A DNA stretch of 64,000 bases from the NCBI RefSeq assembly GCF_051251565.1, contig NZ_JBPOFB010000002.1, forward strand, positions 124,001 through 188,000. Direction: 5' to 3'. This document shows, piece after piece, positions 7,725 through 16,278 of the stretch; positions within the stretch are counted from its first letter, which is position 1, and each line of letters begins with the position of its first letter. Source of the stretch: Marivita sp051251565 (GTDB taxonomy: Bacteria; Pseudomonadota; Alphaproteobacteria; Rhodobacterales; Rhodobacteraceae). Made by a program: the position numbers and the translations under genes. Below the pieces are notes generated by a model. That model saw nothing but the letters and a program-made list of their open reading frames with translations. It ran no database searches and was not told the origin of the DNA.

Positions 7725-8456
7725 TCATGCGGCAGGGACGCAGAGCCATGTCAGCACATGGGTGTCTGTCAGGCGGTGATGGATGTCAAAGCTGCGGCCT
7801 TTCGGCAAGCCGTCGGCGAGATCGGTGGTCAGCGTCAGCGCAAGACGCGCATCGTTGGGCGCATGGGTCAATTCGGCGGCGTCAAATCCGAAAAATTGCC
7901 CAACGCGGGGATACAGCGCCTTGAACAGTGCCTCTTTGGCAGAAAAGGCGAGGGTGGCATTTGCGGCGGCAGGCAAGCGGCCCTGAGTCACCATCGCTCG
8001 TTCCCGAATGTTCAGGGTTTCTTTCAGGATCGCGGTCAGACTGCGCCCCGATGCGATGGCCTCGGTATCGACGCCGTAGCTGTGGGTCGTGTCCTGTGAC
8101 AGCAGACACACACAGCGCCCGCGTGCATGGCTGATCGACCCTGACAGCCCGTTGGGCCAAATCGGTGCGCGGCTTGGCGCGGACAGAACCGGTTGCGGTG
8201 GGACGTGCAACAACGCCATCGCCGCCTGCGCCATTGCGCGCCCTGCCAGCAGATCGGCCTTGCGCGTGTCCACGGCACGCCCCAGCTGCGCCGGGAAAGG
8301 GATATCCAGCCGCTCAAACAGAGCATCGCCATAGGCCGCGCTGTTATAGCTGCCGGTCACAAGCACAGCACCTTGGATCAGGCTGTCCTGCGCGGCAATG
8401 TCGTTCAGGAACCCGTTTGCGCGGTCCTGCAAGGTAAGAAGCGGGGTCTGATCCAT
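7725..8456 (-). CDS. 4'-phosphopantetheinyl transferase (EntD/Sfp type)
   Basis: 243 residues from ATG 8456; a TTG further upstream has no ribosome-binding site. Motifs of EntD-type transferases are present: SGSISHARGRCVCLL, the Mg2+-binding YGVDTEAI, and FSAKEALFKALYP with the WxxKEA-like lysine/glutamate. The enzyme moves phosphopantetheine from CoA onto a carrier-protein serine. No NRPS, PKS or siderophore genes lie in the window, so the carrier partner is elsewhere. Confidence 0.88.
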   Translation of the reverse strand: MDQTPLLTLQDRANGFLNDIAAQDSLIQGAVLVTGSYNSAAYGDALFERLDIPFPAQLGRAVDTRKADLLAGRAMAQAAMALLHVPPQPVLSAPSRAPIWPNGLSGSISHARGRCVCLLSQDTTHSYGVDTEAIASGRSLTAILKETLNIRERAMVTQGRLPAAANATLAFSAKEALFKALYPRVGQFFGFDAAELTHAPNDARLALTLTTDLADGLPKGRSFDIHHRLTDTHVLTWLCVPAA

Positions 8457-8566
8457 AGCTTGCCTGAAATCCCCGCAACCCTGTCTTGGGTCAAGCAAAA
8501 ACCGACGGGTGGATTTACTTGGAGCCCGCCGGGCGCTAGGCGTTAGCCGTCAATAGGAGGCATGAA

Positions 8567-9250
8567 ATGTCGGATCAGTCCCGGTCTCGGGGAGTCGTTT
8601 ATGTCGCGTGGGGCAAGGCCCATGTGGACGTGGCACGGCGGTCTGCGGCGTCGGTGAAAAAGCACAATCCGGGGCTGCCTTGTGTGATCTGGTGTGCTGC
8701 GGATGACGACGCGACCGGGTTTGACGACGCCTTCGTCATCCCAGCCGACATGACGCGGCCCAAGGTCGGCGCGCTAAAGCTTAGCCCGTATGACGAGACA
8801 CTTTATCTGGACAATGACACGATGATCCGCGCCGATCTTTCGTCGCTGTTCGATTTGTTGCAAAAGTTCGATCTATGCGGTGCGCATGTCATGCTGTGGC
8901 ATCGACCCCGTCACAAGCGGATGTGGCAGACCAAAGTGCCAGAGACCTTTCCCGAGATCAATTGCGGGGTGCTGCTCTATCGCAAGAACGCCAAGACCGA
9001 GGCGTTTTTTGACGATTGGCAGGCGGCCTATGATGCGGCGGGCATGAAGATCGACCAACCGACATTCCGCGAGGTATTGTGGCACTCGGACCTGCGGTTC
9101 TATGTGTTTCCGCCGCAATTCAACAAGCGCATCTTCGAGGCGTCAGAGTTGGTGTATTCCGACCAGCCAAAACCGCGCATCCTTCATCTTCCGATCCTGC
9201 GCCCGCAGAAGAACGGGTTCAAACGATGGTTTTCGAATTTGATCCGCTGA
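8567..9250 (+). CDS. GT-A fold nucleotide-sugar glycosyltransferase-like protein
   Basis: 227 residues with a strong GGAGG eight bases before ATG. The pattern VYVAWGKAHVDVARRSAASV, then KLSPYDETLYLDNDTMIRADL, holds the DxD metal motif (DND) of GT-A glycosyltransferases. The later INCGVLLYRKN and the C-terminal RILHLP histidine also match. The donor and acceptor are unknown. It is followed by deoC after 88 bp with no terminator, but a functional link is not evident. Confidence 0.7.
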   Translation: MSDQSRSRGVVYVAWGKAHVDVARRSAASVKKHNPGLPCVIWCAADDDATGFDDAFVIPADMTRPKVGALKLSPYDETLYLDNDTMIRADLSSLFDLLQKFDLCGAHVMLWHRPRHKRMWQTKVPETFPEINCGVLLYRKNAKTEAFFDDWQAAYDAAGMKIDQPTFREVLWHSDLRFYVFPPQFNKRIFEASELVYSDQPKPRILHLPILRPQKNGFKRWFSNLIR

Positions 9251-9338
9251 GATGGAGACGGACCACCCTACGCGGCGTCGCAGCTTGTGCGCGGTGTTTG
9301 GCCGTGTCAGCATCCCTGCTCAAGGAGTGAGTTGACCC

Positions 9339-10325
9339 ATGCAGACAACACAGACGGAACGGGTGCATTTGCCCCAAACGCTTGAGCCCCGCAATCCGGG
9401 GATCGCGCTGGATCTGGACTGGGTGATGCGGGCGACCGCCAACCGCTCGGCGATTGAACGGCGCGCAGCGACCTTGCCGGGGCGGCGGTCGGTCAAGAAA
9501 GCCTACCAGGCGGCTTGGCTGTGTCGGGCGATCACCTGCATCGACCTTACGACGCTTGCCGGGGATGACACGGTGGGTCGGGTCAACCGGCTGTGTGCCA
9601 AGGCGCGGCAACCGGTGCGGGCTGATCTGCTTGAGGCGCTGGGGATGTCCGGCCTGACCGTGGGCGCGGTCTGTGTCTATCACGACATGGTAGAGCCTGC
9701 GGTCGCGGCATTGGCCGGATCGGGCATTCCCGTTGCAGCGGTCAGTACCGGGTTCCCGGCAGGCCTGTCGCCCTTCCATCTGCGGGTGGCCGAGATCGAG
9801 GAAAGCGTGAAAGCAGGTGCCACCGAGATCGACATCGTGATTTCGCGTCGGCATGTGCTGACCGGCAATTGGCACGCCCTCTACGAGGAGATGAAAGCGT
9901 TTCGCGCAGCGTGCGGCGATGCGCATGTGAAGGCCATTCTGGCGACAGGTGAGCTGGGCACGTTGCAGAACGTCGCGCGGGCGTCTTTGGTCTGTATGAT
10001 GGCCGGAGCGGATTTCATCAAAACCTCGACCGGCAAGGAAAGCGTGAACGCCACGCTTCCGGTGTCATTGGTGATGATCCGGGCCATTCGGGACTATCAC
10101 AAGGCGACAGGCTACCGCGTTGGTTACAAACCCGCTGGCGGGATTTCCAAGGCCAAGGATGCGTTGGTCTATCTTTCGCTGATCAAGGAAGAACTGGGTG
10201 ACCGTTGGTTGCAGAATGACCTATTCCGCTTTGGCGCGTCGTCCCTGCTGGGAGACATCGAGCGGCAGTTGGAGCATCATGTGACGGGGGCCTATTCGGC
10301 GTCTTGGCGTCATGCGATTGGATAG
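9339..10325 (+). CDS. deoC: Deoxyribose-phosphate aldolase (DERA)
   Basis: 328 residues, the longer eukaryote-like class of DeoC with an N-terminal extension. The catalytic Schiff-base lysine is in ADFIKTSTGK and the second active-site lysine in GYKPAGGISKAKDA. It cleaves 2-deoxyribose-5-phosphate to glyceraldehyde-3-phosphate and acetaldehyde. ALDH16 follows 33 bp downstream on the same strand and would oxidise the acetaldehyde to acetate, giving a deoxynucleoside catabolic pair. Confidence 0.96.
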   Translation: MQTTQTERVHLPQTLEPRNPGIALDLDWVMRATANRSAIERRAATLPGRRSVKKAYQAAWLCRAITCIDLTTLAGDDTVGRVNRLCAKARQPVRADLLEALGMSGLTVGAVCVYHDMVEPAVAALAGSGIPVAAVSTGFPAGLSPFHLRVAEIEESVKAGATEIDIVISRRHVLTGNWHALYEEMKAFRAACGDAHVKAILATGELGTLQNVARASLVCMMAGADFIKTSTGKESVNATLPVSLVMIRAIRDYHKATGYRVGYKPAGGISKAKDALVYLSLIKEELGDRWLQNDLFRFGASSLLGDIERQLEHHVTGAYSASWRHAIG

Positions 10326-10358
10326 GTCGCGTTTGCGTATTTTTGAAAAGAAGAAGCC

Positions 10359-12707
10359 ATGACCGTGCAAGAGATATTCGAAACAATGGAGTATGGAACC
10401 GCGCCTGAATCCGCTGCTGACGCCTTGGCGTGGCTGGTCGATCAGGGGGATCGGTTCGGGCATTTCATCGATGGCGCGATGACCGCACCGGGGGATGTGT
10501 TCGAAAGCCGCAATCCGGCGACGGGCGAGGTGCTGGCCCATCTGTCTCAGGCCGGTCAATCGGACGTGAATGCCGCCGTTGCAGCGGCGCGCACGGCGCA
10601 GAAGGGCTGGGCCAAGCTGGGCGGTCCGGGACGGGCGCGGTATTTATACGCGCTCGCGCGGTTGTTGCAGAAGCATGCGCGGTTGTTTGCGGTGTTGGAG
10701 AGCTTGGACAACGGCAAGCCGATCCGCGAGAGCCGGGACATCGACGTGCCTTTGGCACAGCGGCATTTCTATTATCACGCAGGGCAAGCGCAGTTGTTCG
10801 ACACAGACTATGCCGGGCGCGCGGCGCATGGCGTCTGCGGTCAGGTGATCCCGTGGAATTTCCCGCTGCTCATGTTGGCATGGAAGGTGGCGCCCGCTCT
10901 GGCGGCGGGCAACACTGTGGTGTTGAAGCCTGCGGAATATACGTCGCTCACCGCGCTTTTGTTTGCCGATATCTGCCGTCAGGCGGGGGTGCCCAAGGGC
11001 GTGGTGAATATCGTGACCGGCGACGGCGCAGTGGGCGAGATGATCGTCATGCACCCGGATGTGAACAAGGTGGCCTTTACCGGATCCACAGCCGTGGGGC
11101 GACGTATCCGCGAGGCGACGGCAGGCACAGGCAAGGCGTTGACGTTAGAGCTGGGCGGCAAGTCACCCTACATCGTGTTTGAGGATGCCGATCTTGACAG
11201 TGCTGTCGAAGGACTGGTCGATGCGATCTGGTTCAATCAGGGGCAAGTGTGCTGCGCGGGGTCACGGCTCTTGGTGCAGGAAGGTGTGGCGGAGCGGTTC
11301 TATGCCAAGCTGCGCGCGCGGATGGACAAGCTGCGGGTTGGTTCGCCGATGGACAAGTCGGTAGATGTCGGCGCGATTGTCGATCAAAAACAGTTAGAAG
11401 TGATCCGGCGGCTGGTTGATGGGAACAGTGCAGGCGAGACCTATCAGGCGTCCTGCGCCATGCCTGAGACGGGCTGTTTCTATCCGCCGACATTGATCAC
11501 CGGGCTAAGCACAGCTGATCCGCTGATGCAGGAAGAGATCTTTGGACCTGTGCTGGTGGGCACCACGTTTCGCACGCCGTCCGAGGCGGTCGAGGTTGCG
11601 AACAATACGCGCTACGGGTTGGCGGCGACGCTGTGGAGCGAGAACATCAACGTCGCGTTGGACATCGCGCCCAAGCTGGCTGCGGGTGTTGTCTGGATCA
11701 ACGGGACCAATATGTTCGACGCCGCCGCGCCGTTTGGCGGCGTGCGCGAAAGCGGGTTCGGGCGCGAGGGTGGGCCGGAAGGTCTTGATTCTTATACTGT
11801 CCCCGTGGGGACATCCAAGGTTTTGAAACAGATCGCGGGTTTCAGCAGCGGCCCGGATATGGAACCGCAGGCGGTGGACCGGACGGCCAAGCTCTATATC
11901 GGGGGTAAGCAGACGCGGCCCGATAGCGGCTATGCCTACGAGGTGTTCACCAAGGCGGGAAAGCTGATCGGTCAAGCGCCGCTGGCCAGCCGCAAGGATG
12001 TCCGCAACGCGGTTGAGGCGGCGCGCGGCGCGGCGGGCTGGGCCGGGACAACGGCGCATCTGCGGGCGCAGATCCTGTACTACATCGCCGAGAATCTGGC
12101 CGCCCGGAAAGACGAGTTCGCCACCCGGATCAACCAGATGACCGGGGCAAAGACGGGCGCAAAAGAGGTGGATGTGTCGGTGAACCGTCTCTTCTCCTAT
12201 GCCGCCTGGGCCGACAAATTTGATGGGCGCGTGGCACAGGTGCCGCTGCGCGGTGTGGCCTTGGCCATGCGCGAACCCTGCGGGGTGATCGGGGCGTTTT
12301 GCCCGGATGATCATCCGCTTTTGGGGCTCGTGTCGGTGATGGGCCCGGCGATTGCGATGGGCAACCGCGCGGTGCTTGTCGCGTCTGAACCCTTCCCGCT
12401 GGCTGCGACGGATTTCTACCAAGTGCTCGACACGTCCGACGTGCCGGGGGGGGTGGTCAACATCCTGACGGGGCGTCACGCAGAGCTGGCCCCGACATTT
12501 GCGCAACATATGGATTTGGAGGCGGTCTGGACGTTTTCGTCCTCGGATCTGTCTGCCGAAATCGAACGCGGTGCTGCGCGAAACCTCAAGCGGACATGGG
12601 TGAACAGCGGCCGCGTGCGCGACTGGTCGGGCCCCGATGGCGAGGGCCGCGTATTCCTTGATGCGGCCACCGAAGTGAAGACCGTGTGGGTGCCCTATGG
12701 CGCGTGA
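10359..12707 (+). CDS. Two-domain aldehyde dehydrogenase, ALDH16 family, catalytically intact
   Basis: 782 residues, far longer than the usual ~500 of ALDHs. Residues ~1-500 form a full ALDH domain: WNFPLLMLAWKVAPALAAGN, the NAD site FTGSTAVG, the general base in TLELGGKSP, and the nucleophile Cys298 in NQGQVCCAGSR. Residues ~505-782 form a second ALDH-like domain (REPCGVIGAFCPDDHPLLGL) without a catalytic Cys/Glu pair, as known for ALDH16. Bacterial ALDH16 members keep the catalytic cysteine, while mammalian ones have lost it. Operon position after deoC suggests acetaldehyde as substrate. The leader holds GTATTTTTGAAAAGAAGAAG. Confidence 0.92.
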   Translation: MTVQEIFETMEYGTAPESAADALAWLVDQGDRFGHFIDGAMTAPGDVFESRNPATGEVLAHLSQAGQSDVNAAVAAARTAQKGWAKLGGPGRARYLYALARLLQKHARLFAVLESLDNGKPIRESRDIDVPLAQRHFYYHAGQAQLFDTDYAGRAAHGVCGQVIPWNFPLLMLAWKVAPALAAGNTVVLKPAEYTSLTALLFADICRQAGVPKGVVNIVTGDGAVGEMIVMHPDVNKVAFTGSTAVGRRIREATAGTGKALTLELGGKSPYIVFEDADLDSAVEGLVDAIWFNQGQVCCAGSRLLVQEGVAERFYAKLRARMDKLRVGSPMDKSVDVGAIVDQKQLEVIRRLVDGNSAGETYQASCAMPETGCFYPPTLITGLSTADPLMQEEIFGPVLVGTTFRTPSEAVEVANNTRYGLAATLWSENINVALDIAPKLAAGVVWINGTNMFDAAAPFGGVRESGFGREGGPEGLDSYTVPVGTSKVLKQIAGFSSGPDMEPQAVDRTAKLYIGGKQTRPDSGYAYEVFTKAGKLIGQAPLASRKDVRNAVEAARGAAGWAGTTAHLRAQILYYIAENLAARKDEFATRINQMTGAKTGAKEVDVSVNRLFSYAAWADKFDGRVAQVPLRGVALAMREPCGVIGAFCPDDHPLLGLVSVMGPAIAMGNRAVLVASEPFPLAATDFYQVLDTSDVPGGVVNILTGRHAELAPTFAQHMDLEAVWTFSSSDLSAEIERGAARNLKRTWVNSGRVRDWSGPDGEGRVFLDAATEVKTVWVPYGA

Positions 12708-12806
12708 CGGCCAATTTTCGCTGGGGTCATTGAGAATCCTCTTCGGCAATGCTAATTTCAATTCACCCAGCGCCGGGGCGGAACGGCGTCTACACCTAGG
12801 AGGACG

Positions 12807-12863
12807 ATGTCCTGTCTTTTCAAACGGATGTGGCACATGCCGCTGACGGGGGTCTGCCAATGA
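12807..12863 (+). CDS. Possible 18-residue leader peptide coupled to rsfS
   Basis: An ATG three bases after a consensus AGGAGG opens a frame reading MSCLFKRMWHMPLTGVCQ and stops with a TGA that overlaps the rsfS ATG as ATGA (12860-12863). The rsfS ATG itself has only a weak GGGGGT upstream. This is the layout of a translated leader that delivers ribosomes to rsfS by coupling. Protein-level expression is not shown, and the peptide matches no family I know. Confidence 0.45.
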   Translation: MSCLFKRMWHMPLTGVCQ

Positions 12864-13225
12864 CTGGCACACCCGGAAACGGATCAGCCAGCGAAGCGAC
12901 GCTCGCGGTGATTCTCTCGGAACTCAACGACAACAAAGCCGAAGATATCGTGCAGATCGACCTGCGCGGCAAAACGTCTATCGGGGACTACATGGTTGTC
13001 TGCTCGGGGCGGTCGACCCGGCAAGTGTCTGCACTGGCGGAAATGCTGATGGAGACGCTCAAGACCGAACGCGGTATCTTTTCCAAAGTCGAAGGCAAGG
13101 AAACTGGCGATTGGGTGCTCATTGATACCGGGGACGTGATTGTTCACATCTTCCGGCCTGAAGTGCGCGAATTTTACCAGTTGGAAAAGATGTGGCTCCC
13201 GACAGGGACGGCGCTGACCAACTAA
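12860..13225 (+). CDS. rsfS: Ribosomal silencing factor RsfS
   Basis: 121 residues from ATG 12860; an in-frame GTG at 12830 would add ten residues but has no ribosome-binding site. The RsfS/Iojap core is clear: DNKAEDIVQIDLRGKTSIGDYMVVCSGRS, then GDWVLIDTGDVIVHIFRPEVREFYQLEKMW. RsfS binds uL14 on the 50S subunit and blocks subunit joining when growth slows. rlmH starts on the base after its stop codon, the usual rsfS-rlmH pair. Confidence 0.95.
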   Translation: MTGTPGNGSASEATLAVILSELNDNKAEDIVQIDLRGKTSIGDYMVVCSGRSTRQVSALAEMLMETLKTERGIFSKVEGKETGDWVLIDTGDVIVHIFRPEVREFYQLEKMWLPTGTALTN

Positions 13226-13699
13226 ATGCGGGTGCATCTTCGCGCTGTAGGGCGGCTTGCGGGCCGCTCTGAGGAGCGTGCACTTGTTGACGATTATCTG
13301 TCTCGCTTTGGGCAGACCGGGCGCGGGCTTGGCTGGCGCTTTGAAGGTGAGACTGAGGTTGAAGACAAGAAGAACGGTGGGATGGCGGCAGAAGCAGTGC
13401 TTTTGCGGTCGTCCATTCCGACAGGATCTTTGATTGTCTGTCTGGATGAGCGCGGGACCGTGATGTCTTCGCCGGCTTTTGCGGAAAAGATGCAAGGTTG
13501 GGCGGAACAAGGTCGATCCGATGTGAGCTTTGTCATTGGTGGTGCGGACGGGATTGATACGTCCTTGCGCGACGAGGCGGATTTTCTGTTGTCCTTTGGC
13601 AAGATGGTCTGGCCGCACAAACTGGTCCGGGTGATGATCGCGGAACAGCTTTATCGTGCGGCTTCGATTGTGGCGGGGACACCTTATCATAGGGTCTAG
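13226..13699 (+). CDS. rlmH: 23S rRNA pseudouridine-1915 N3-methyltransferase RlmH
   Basis: 157 residues of the SPOUT-class RlmH family. The AdoMet knot is formed by LIVCLDERGTVMSSPAFAE, FVIGGADGIDTSLRDEAD and LSFGKMVWPHKLVRVMIAEQLYRAASI, ending in the conserved GTPYHRV. It methylates pseudouridine 1915 in helix 69 of 23S rRNA in assembled 70S ribosomes. It directly abuts rsfS. Confidence 0.97.
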   Translation: MRVHLRAVGRLAGRSEERALVDDYLSRFGQTGRGLGWRFEGETEVEDKKNGGMAAEAVLLRSSIPTGSLIVCLDERGTVMSSPAFAEKMQGWAEQGRSDVSFVIGGADGIDTSLRDEADFLLSFGKMVWPHKLVRVMIAEQLYRAASIVAGTPYHRV

Positions 13700-13704
13700 G
13701 CGAA

Positions 13705-13746
13705 CGATGCGTTGACGCATCGCCTGTTTCCGATGACGAAAACAGG
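13705..13746. terminator. Tandem hairpins between convergent rlmH and uppP
   Basis: First stem CGATGCG (13705-13711) / CGCATCG (13716-13722), followed by CCTGTTT. Second stem CCTGTTT (13723-13729) / AAACAGG (13740-13746). They fill the gap between two converging genes and probably end both transcripts. Confidence 0.6.
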
Positions 13747-13753
13747 CCCAAAG

Positions 13754-14557
13754 TCAGGTGTAGGCGATCACCAGCAGGACGATACCAAGGATCACGCGGT
13801 AGATCACATAGGGTGTGAAGCTGACCGATTTGAGCAGGCGCATCATCAGGGTCAGCGCGGCCAGTGCAGCAAAGAATGCGAAAAGCGCGGCAATGGCTGC
13901 ATCGTGCATGATGGCCGCGTTTGCCTCTTGTGCCACTTCGACACTGAGTAATGCGCCCGAGGCAAGGATTGTCGGGATCGACATCAGCATCGCCAGCCGC
14001 GCGGCGCTTTCGCGGTCATAGCCAAGCTGACGACCTGCGGTGATTGTGATGCCGGACCGGGAGGTGCCCGGGATCAGCGCGAGCGCTTGCCATAGCCCCA
14101 TGATGACCGCGTCTTTCAGTGTCCAGTTCACGGCCCGTTTGGTGACGGGGCCGGTTTGATCTGCCCAGTAAAGAACCAGACCAAAGATCAGCATGGTCCA
14201 TCCGATCACCGCGGTGGAGCGCAGCAGGTCATTGTAGCCGGACAGTTTGAGGGCAAGGCCAAACAGCACCACCGGGATTGTTGCCACGATCAGGCACAGC
14301 GCCCAGAACGCGCCTTGTGTGTCGATCTTGCCTTTGAGCAGGCGGCCAAGTCCAATGGTCACGGCCTGTACGTCGGAGCGGAAATAGAGGATAACGGCAA
14401 GCAGGGTGCCCACATGCACCGCCACGTCCAGCGCCTGCCCCTGATCGGCCATGCCTGTCAGATTCGGCAGAAGAATCAGGTGTCCTGAGGACGAAATCGG
14501 CAAAAATTCCGTAATGCCCTGAATCAATGCCAAGATAAGAAGATGGGTCAGGGGCAT
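13754..14557 (-). CDS. uppP: Undecaprenyl-diphosphatase UppP (BacA)
   Basis: 267 residues with about eight membrane helices. It carries both family motifs: the N-terminal QGITEFLPISSSGHLIL (E/Q-rich plus SGH) and the later ALIPGTSRSGITI (PGxSRSG). The enzyme dephosphorylates undecaprenyl pyrophosphate at the outer face of the inner membrane, recycling the carrier for peptidoglycan and other envelope polymers. Resistance to bacitracin follows from overexpression in related systems. Confidence 0.97.
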   Translation of the reverse strand: MPLTHLLILALIQGITEFLPISSSGHLILLPNLTGMADQGQALDVAVHVGTLLAVILYFRSDVQAVTIGLGRLLKGKIDTQGAFWALCLIVATIPVVLFGLALKLSGYNDLLRSTAVIGWTMLIFGLVLYWADQTGPVTKRAVNWTLKDAVIMGLWQALALIPGTSRSGITITAGRQLGYDRESAARLAMLMSIPTILASGALLSVEVAQEANAAIMHDAAIAALFAFFAALAALTLMMRLLKSVSFTPYVIYRVILGIVLLVIAYT

Positions 14558-14621
14558 AGCGGTCTGTCCAAATACGCGTCGGAGTTGGGTATAAAGCCTT
14601 AAAAACCAAGGGGAAGGTTTA

Positions 14622-14661
14622 TTTTAAGTCCGGATCGGACCTAAAATAGCTGCATCGCAGC
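14622..14661. promoter_or_regulatory. Two adjacent inverted repeats in the gltD leader
   Basis: First dyad: TTTTAAGTCCG (14622-14632), GAT, CGGACCTAAAA (14636-14646), ten of eleven positions paired. Three bases on, GCTGC-ATC-GCAGC (14650-14662) forms a second dyad. They lie 115-155 bp before the gltD ATG in the uppP/gltD divergent gap. They may be operator sites or a leader-RNA structure. Confidence 0.5.
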
Positions 14662-14776
14662 ATGAAATTGTTGCCCGTGGGCTGAAAATCGCAAAAATAG
14701 GTCAGCATAAGTGACTTTTCTTTCGTGGTGCACTTCTATAATCAATCGCAACCAGTTGAAGGGAAGGACGTGAGCC

Positions 14777-16210
14777 ATGGCAAAGCAGCCGATGTTGAAG
14801 TTCGTCAAAGTTGAACGCGACATGCCCACAAAGCGTGCCGCCGATGAACGACGCGAAGACTTCCACGAGATTTATACCGAATATGCCAAGGCCAAGGCCG
14901 AAGAGCAGGCAAGCCGCTGTTCGCAATGTGGGGTACCCTATTGCCAGACACATTGCCCGCTGCACAACAACATCCCCGATTGGCTGCGCCTGACCGCCGA
15001 AGGTCGGTTGCAGGAGGCCTATGAGGTCAGCCAAGCGACCAACACCTTCCCCGAGATTTGCGGCCGCATCTGCCCGCAGGACCGCCTGTGCGAAGGCAAT
15101 TGCGTCATCGAGCAATCCGGTCACGGCACAGTGACCATCGGGTCGGTCGAGAAATACATCACCGACACGGCATGGGAAAATGGCTGGGTCAAACCGATCA
15201 CGCCTGCACGGGAGCGCAAAGAAAGCGTGGGCATCATCGGGGCCGGTCCCGGTGGTCTGGCAGCGGCCGATGTGCTGCGCCGTCAGGGTGTGCAGGTCAC
15301 AGTTTATGACCGCTATGACCGCGCTGGCGGGTTGTTGACCTACGGGATACCGGGTTTCAAGCTGGAAAAGCCGGTTGTCATGCGCCGCAATGATCAGTTG
15401 GAAAAGGGCGGTGTGCGCTTTGTTCTAAACTGCAATATCGGCGAAGACATGTCGTTCGAAGAAATCCGCGCGCAGCATGACGCGGTCATCATCGCCACCG
15501 GCGTTTACAGGTCTCGTGATCTGGGCGGACCGGGGTCTGGTGCCGATGGCATCGTCAAGGCGCTCGATTACCTCACCGTGTCCAACCGCAAGAGCTTTGG
15601 CGATGATGTAGCCGCGTTCGACAGCGGAGAGCTGAACGCCGAGGGCAAGCGCATTGTCGTGATCGGTGGTGGTGATACCGCGATGGATTGCGTGCGCACT
15701 GCGATCCGCCAGGGCGCCAAGAGCGTGAAATGCCTGTACCGCCGTGACCGCGCCAACATGCCGGGGTCGCAACGCGAAGTGCAGAACGCCGAGGAAGAAG
15801 GCGTGCAGTTCGAATGGCTCACTGCGCCCAAGGGCTTTACCGGTGACCCGGTGGACGGCGTGATCGTTCAGCGGATGCGTCTTGGTCTGCCCGATGCCAC
15901 GGGCCGTCAGATGCCCGAGCTGATCGAGGGGTCAGATTATGCTGAGCCTGCGGATCTCGTGATCAAGGCGCTTGGCTTTGAACCAGAAGAACTGCCGACG
16001 CTTTGGGGTGTGCCGGAATTGGCTGTGACCCGTTGGGGCACTGTCAAAGCGGCCTTCACCACGGGCGCAACGGAGCTTCCCGGCGTGTATGCCGTGGGTG
16101 ACATCGTGCGCGGCGCGTCTTTGGTTGTCTGGGCGATCCGCGATGGACGCGACTGTGCTGAGGCCGTGTTGCAGCAGTTGAACGGTGCCAGCGCCGTCGC
16201 GGCGGAATAG
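14777..16210 (+). CDS. gltD: Glutamate synthase (NADPH) small subunit
   Basis: 477 residues. The N-terminal domain has the cysteine-rich SRCSQCGVPYCQTHCPLHN and GRICPQDRLCEGNC for two [4Fe-4S] clusters. An FAD Rossmann motif (GIIGAGPGGLAAADVL) and an NADPH motif (VVIGGGDTAMDC) follow, then VYAVGDIVRGASLVV. GltD takes electrons from NADPH and passes them to GltB for reductive transfer of glutamine amide nitrogen to 2-oxoglutarate. Here gltD precedes gltB, the reverse of the enterobacterial order. Confidence 0.97.
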   Translation: MAKQPMLKFVKVERDMPTKRAADERREDFHEIYTEYAKAKAEEQASRCSQCGVPYCQTHCPLHNNIPDWLRLTAEGRLQEAYEVSQATNTFPEICGRICPQDRLCEGNCVIEQSGHGTVTIGSVEKYITDTAWENGWVKPITPARERKESVGIIGAGPGGLAAADVLRRQGVQVTVYDRYDRAGGLLTYGIPGFKLEKPVVMRRNDQLEKGGVRFVLNCNIGEDMSFEEIRAQHDAVIIATGVYRSRDLGGPGSGADGIVKALDYLTVSNRKSFGDDVAAFDSGELNAEGKRIVVIGGGDTAMDCVRTAIRQGAKSVKCLYRRDRANMPGSQREVQNAEEEGVQFEWLTAPKGFTGDPVDGVIVQRMRLGLPDATGRQMPELIEGSDYAEPADLVIKALGFEPEELPTLWGVPELAVTRWGTVKAAFTTGATELPGVYAVGDIVRGASLVVWAIRDGRDCAEAVLQQLNGASAVAAE

Positions 16211-16278
16211 CAAAAAACCACACTGCCCGCGCAAGGAAAACTGTCCTTTGCAGCCGGGCCTCTGAGGAGAGACATGAT

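Noticed and set aside
11505..12872. A minus-strand open frame opposite ALDH16 and the rsfS start
   Set aside because: It overlaps ALDH16 and the rsfS leader completely and shows shadow-type composition.
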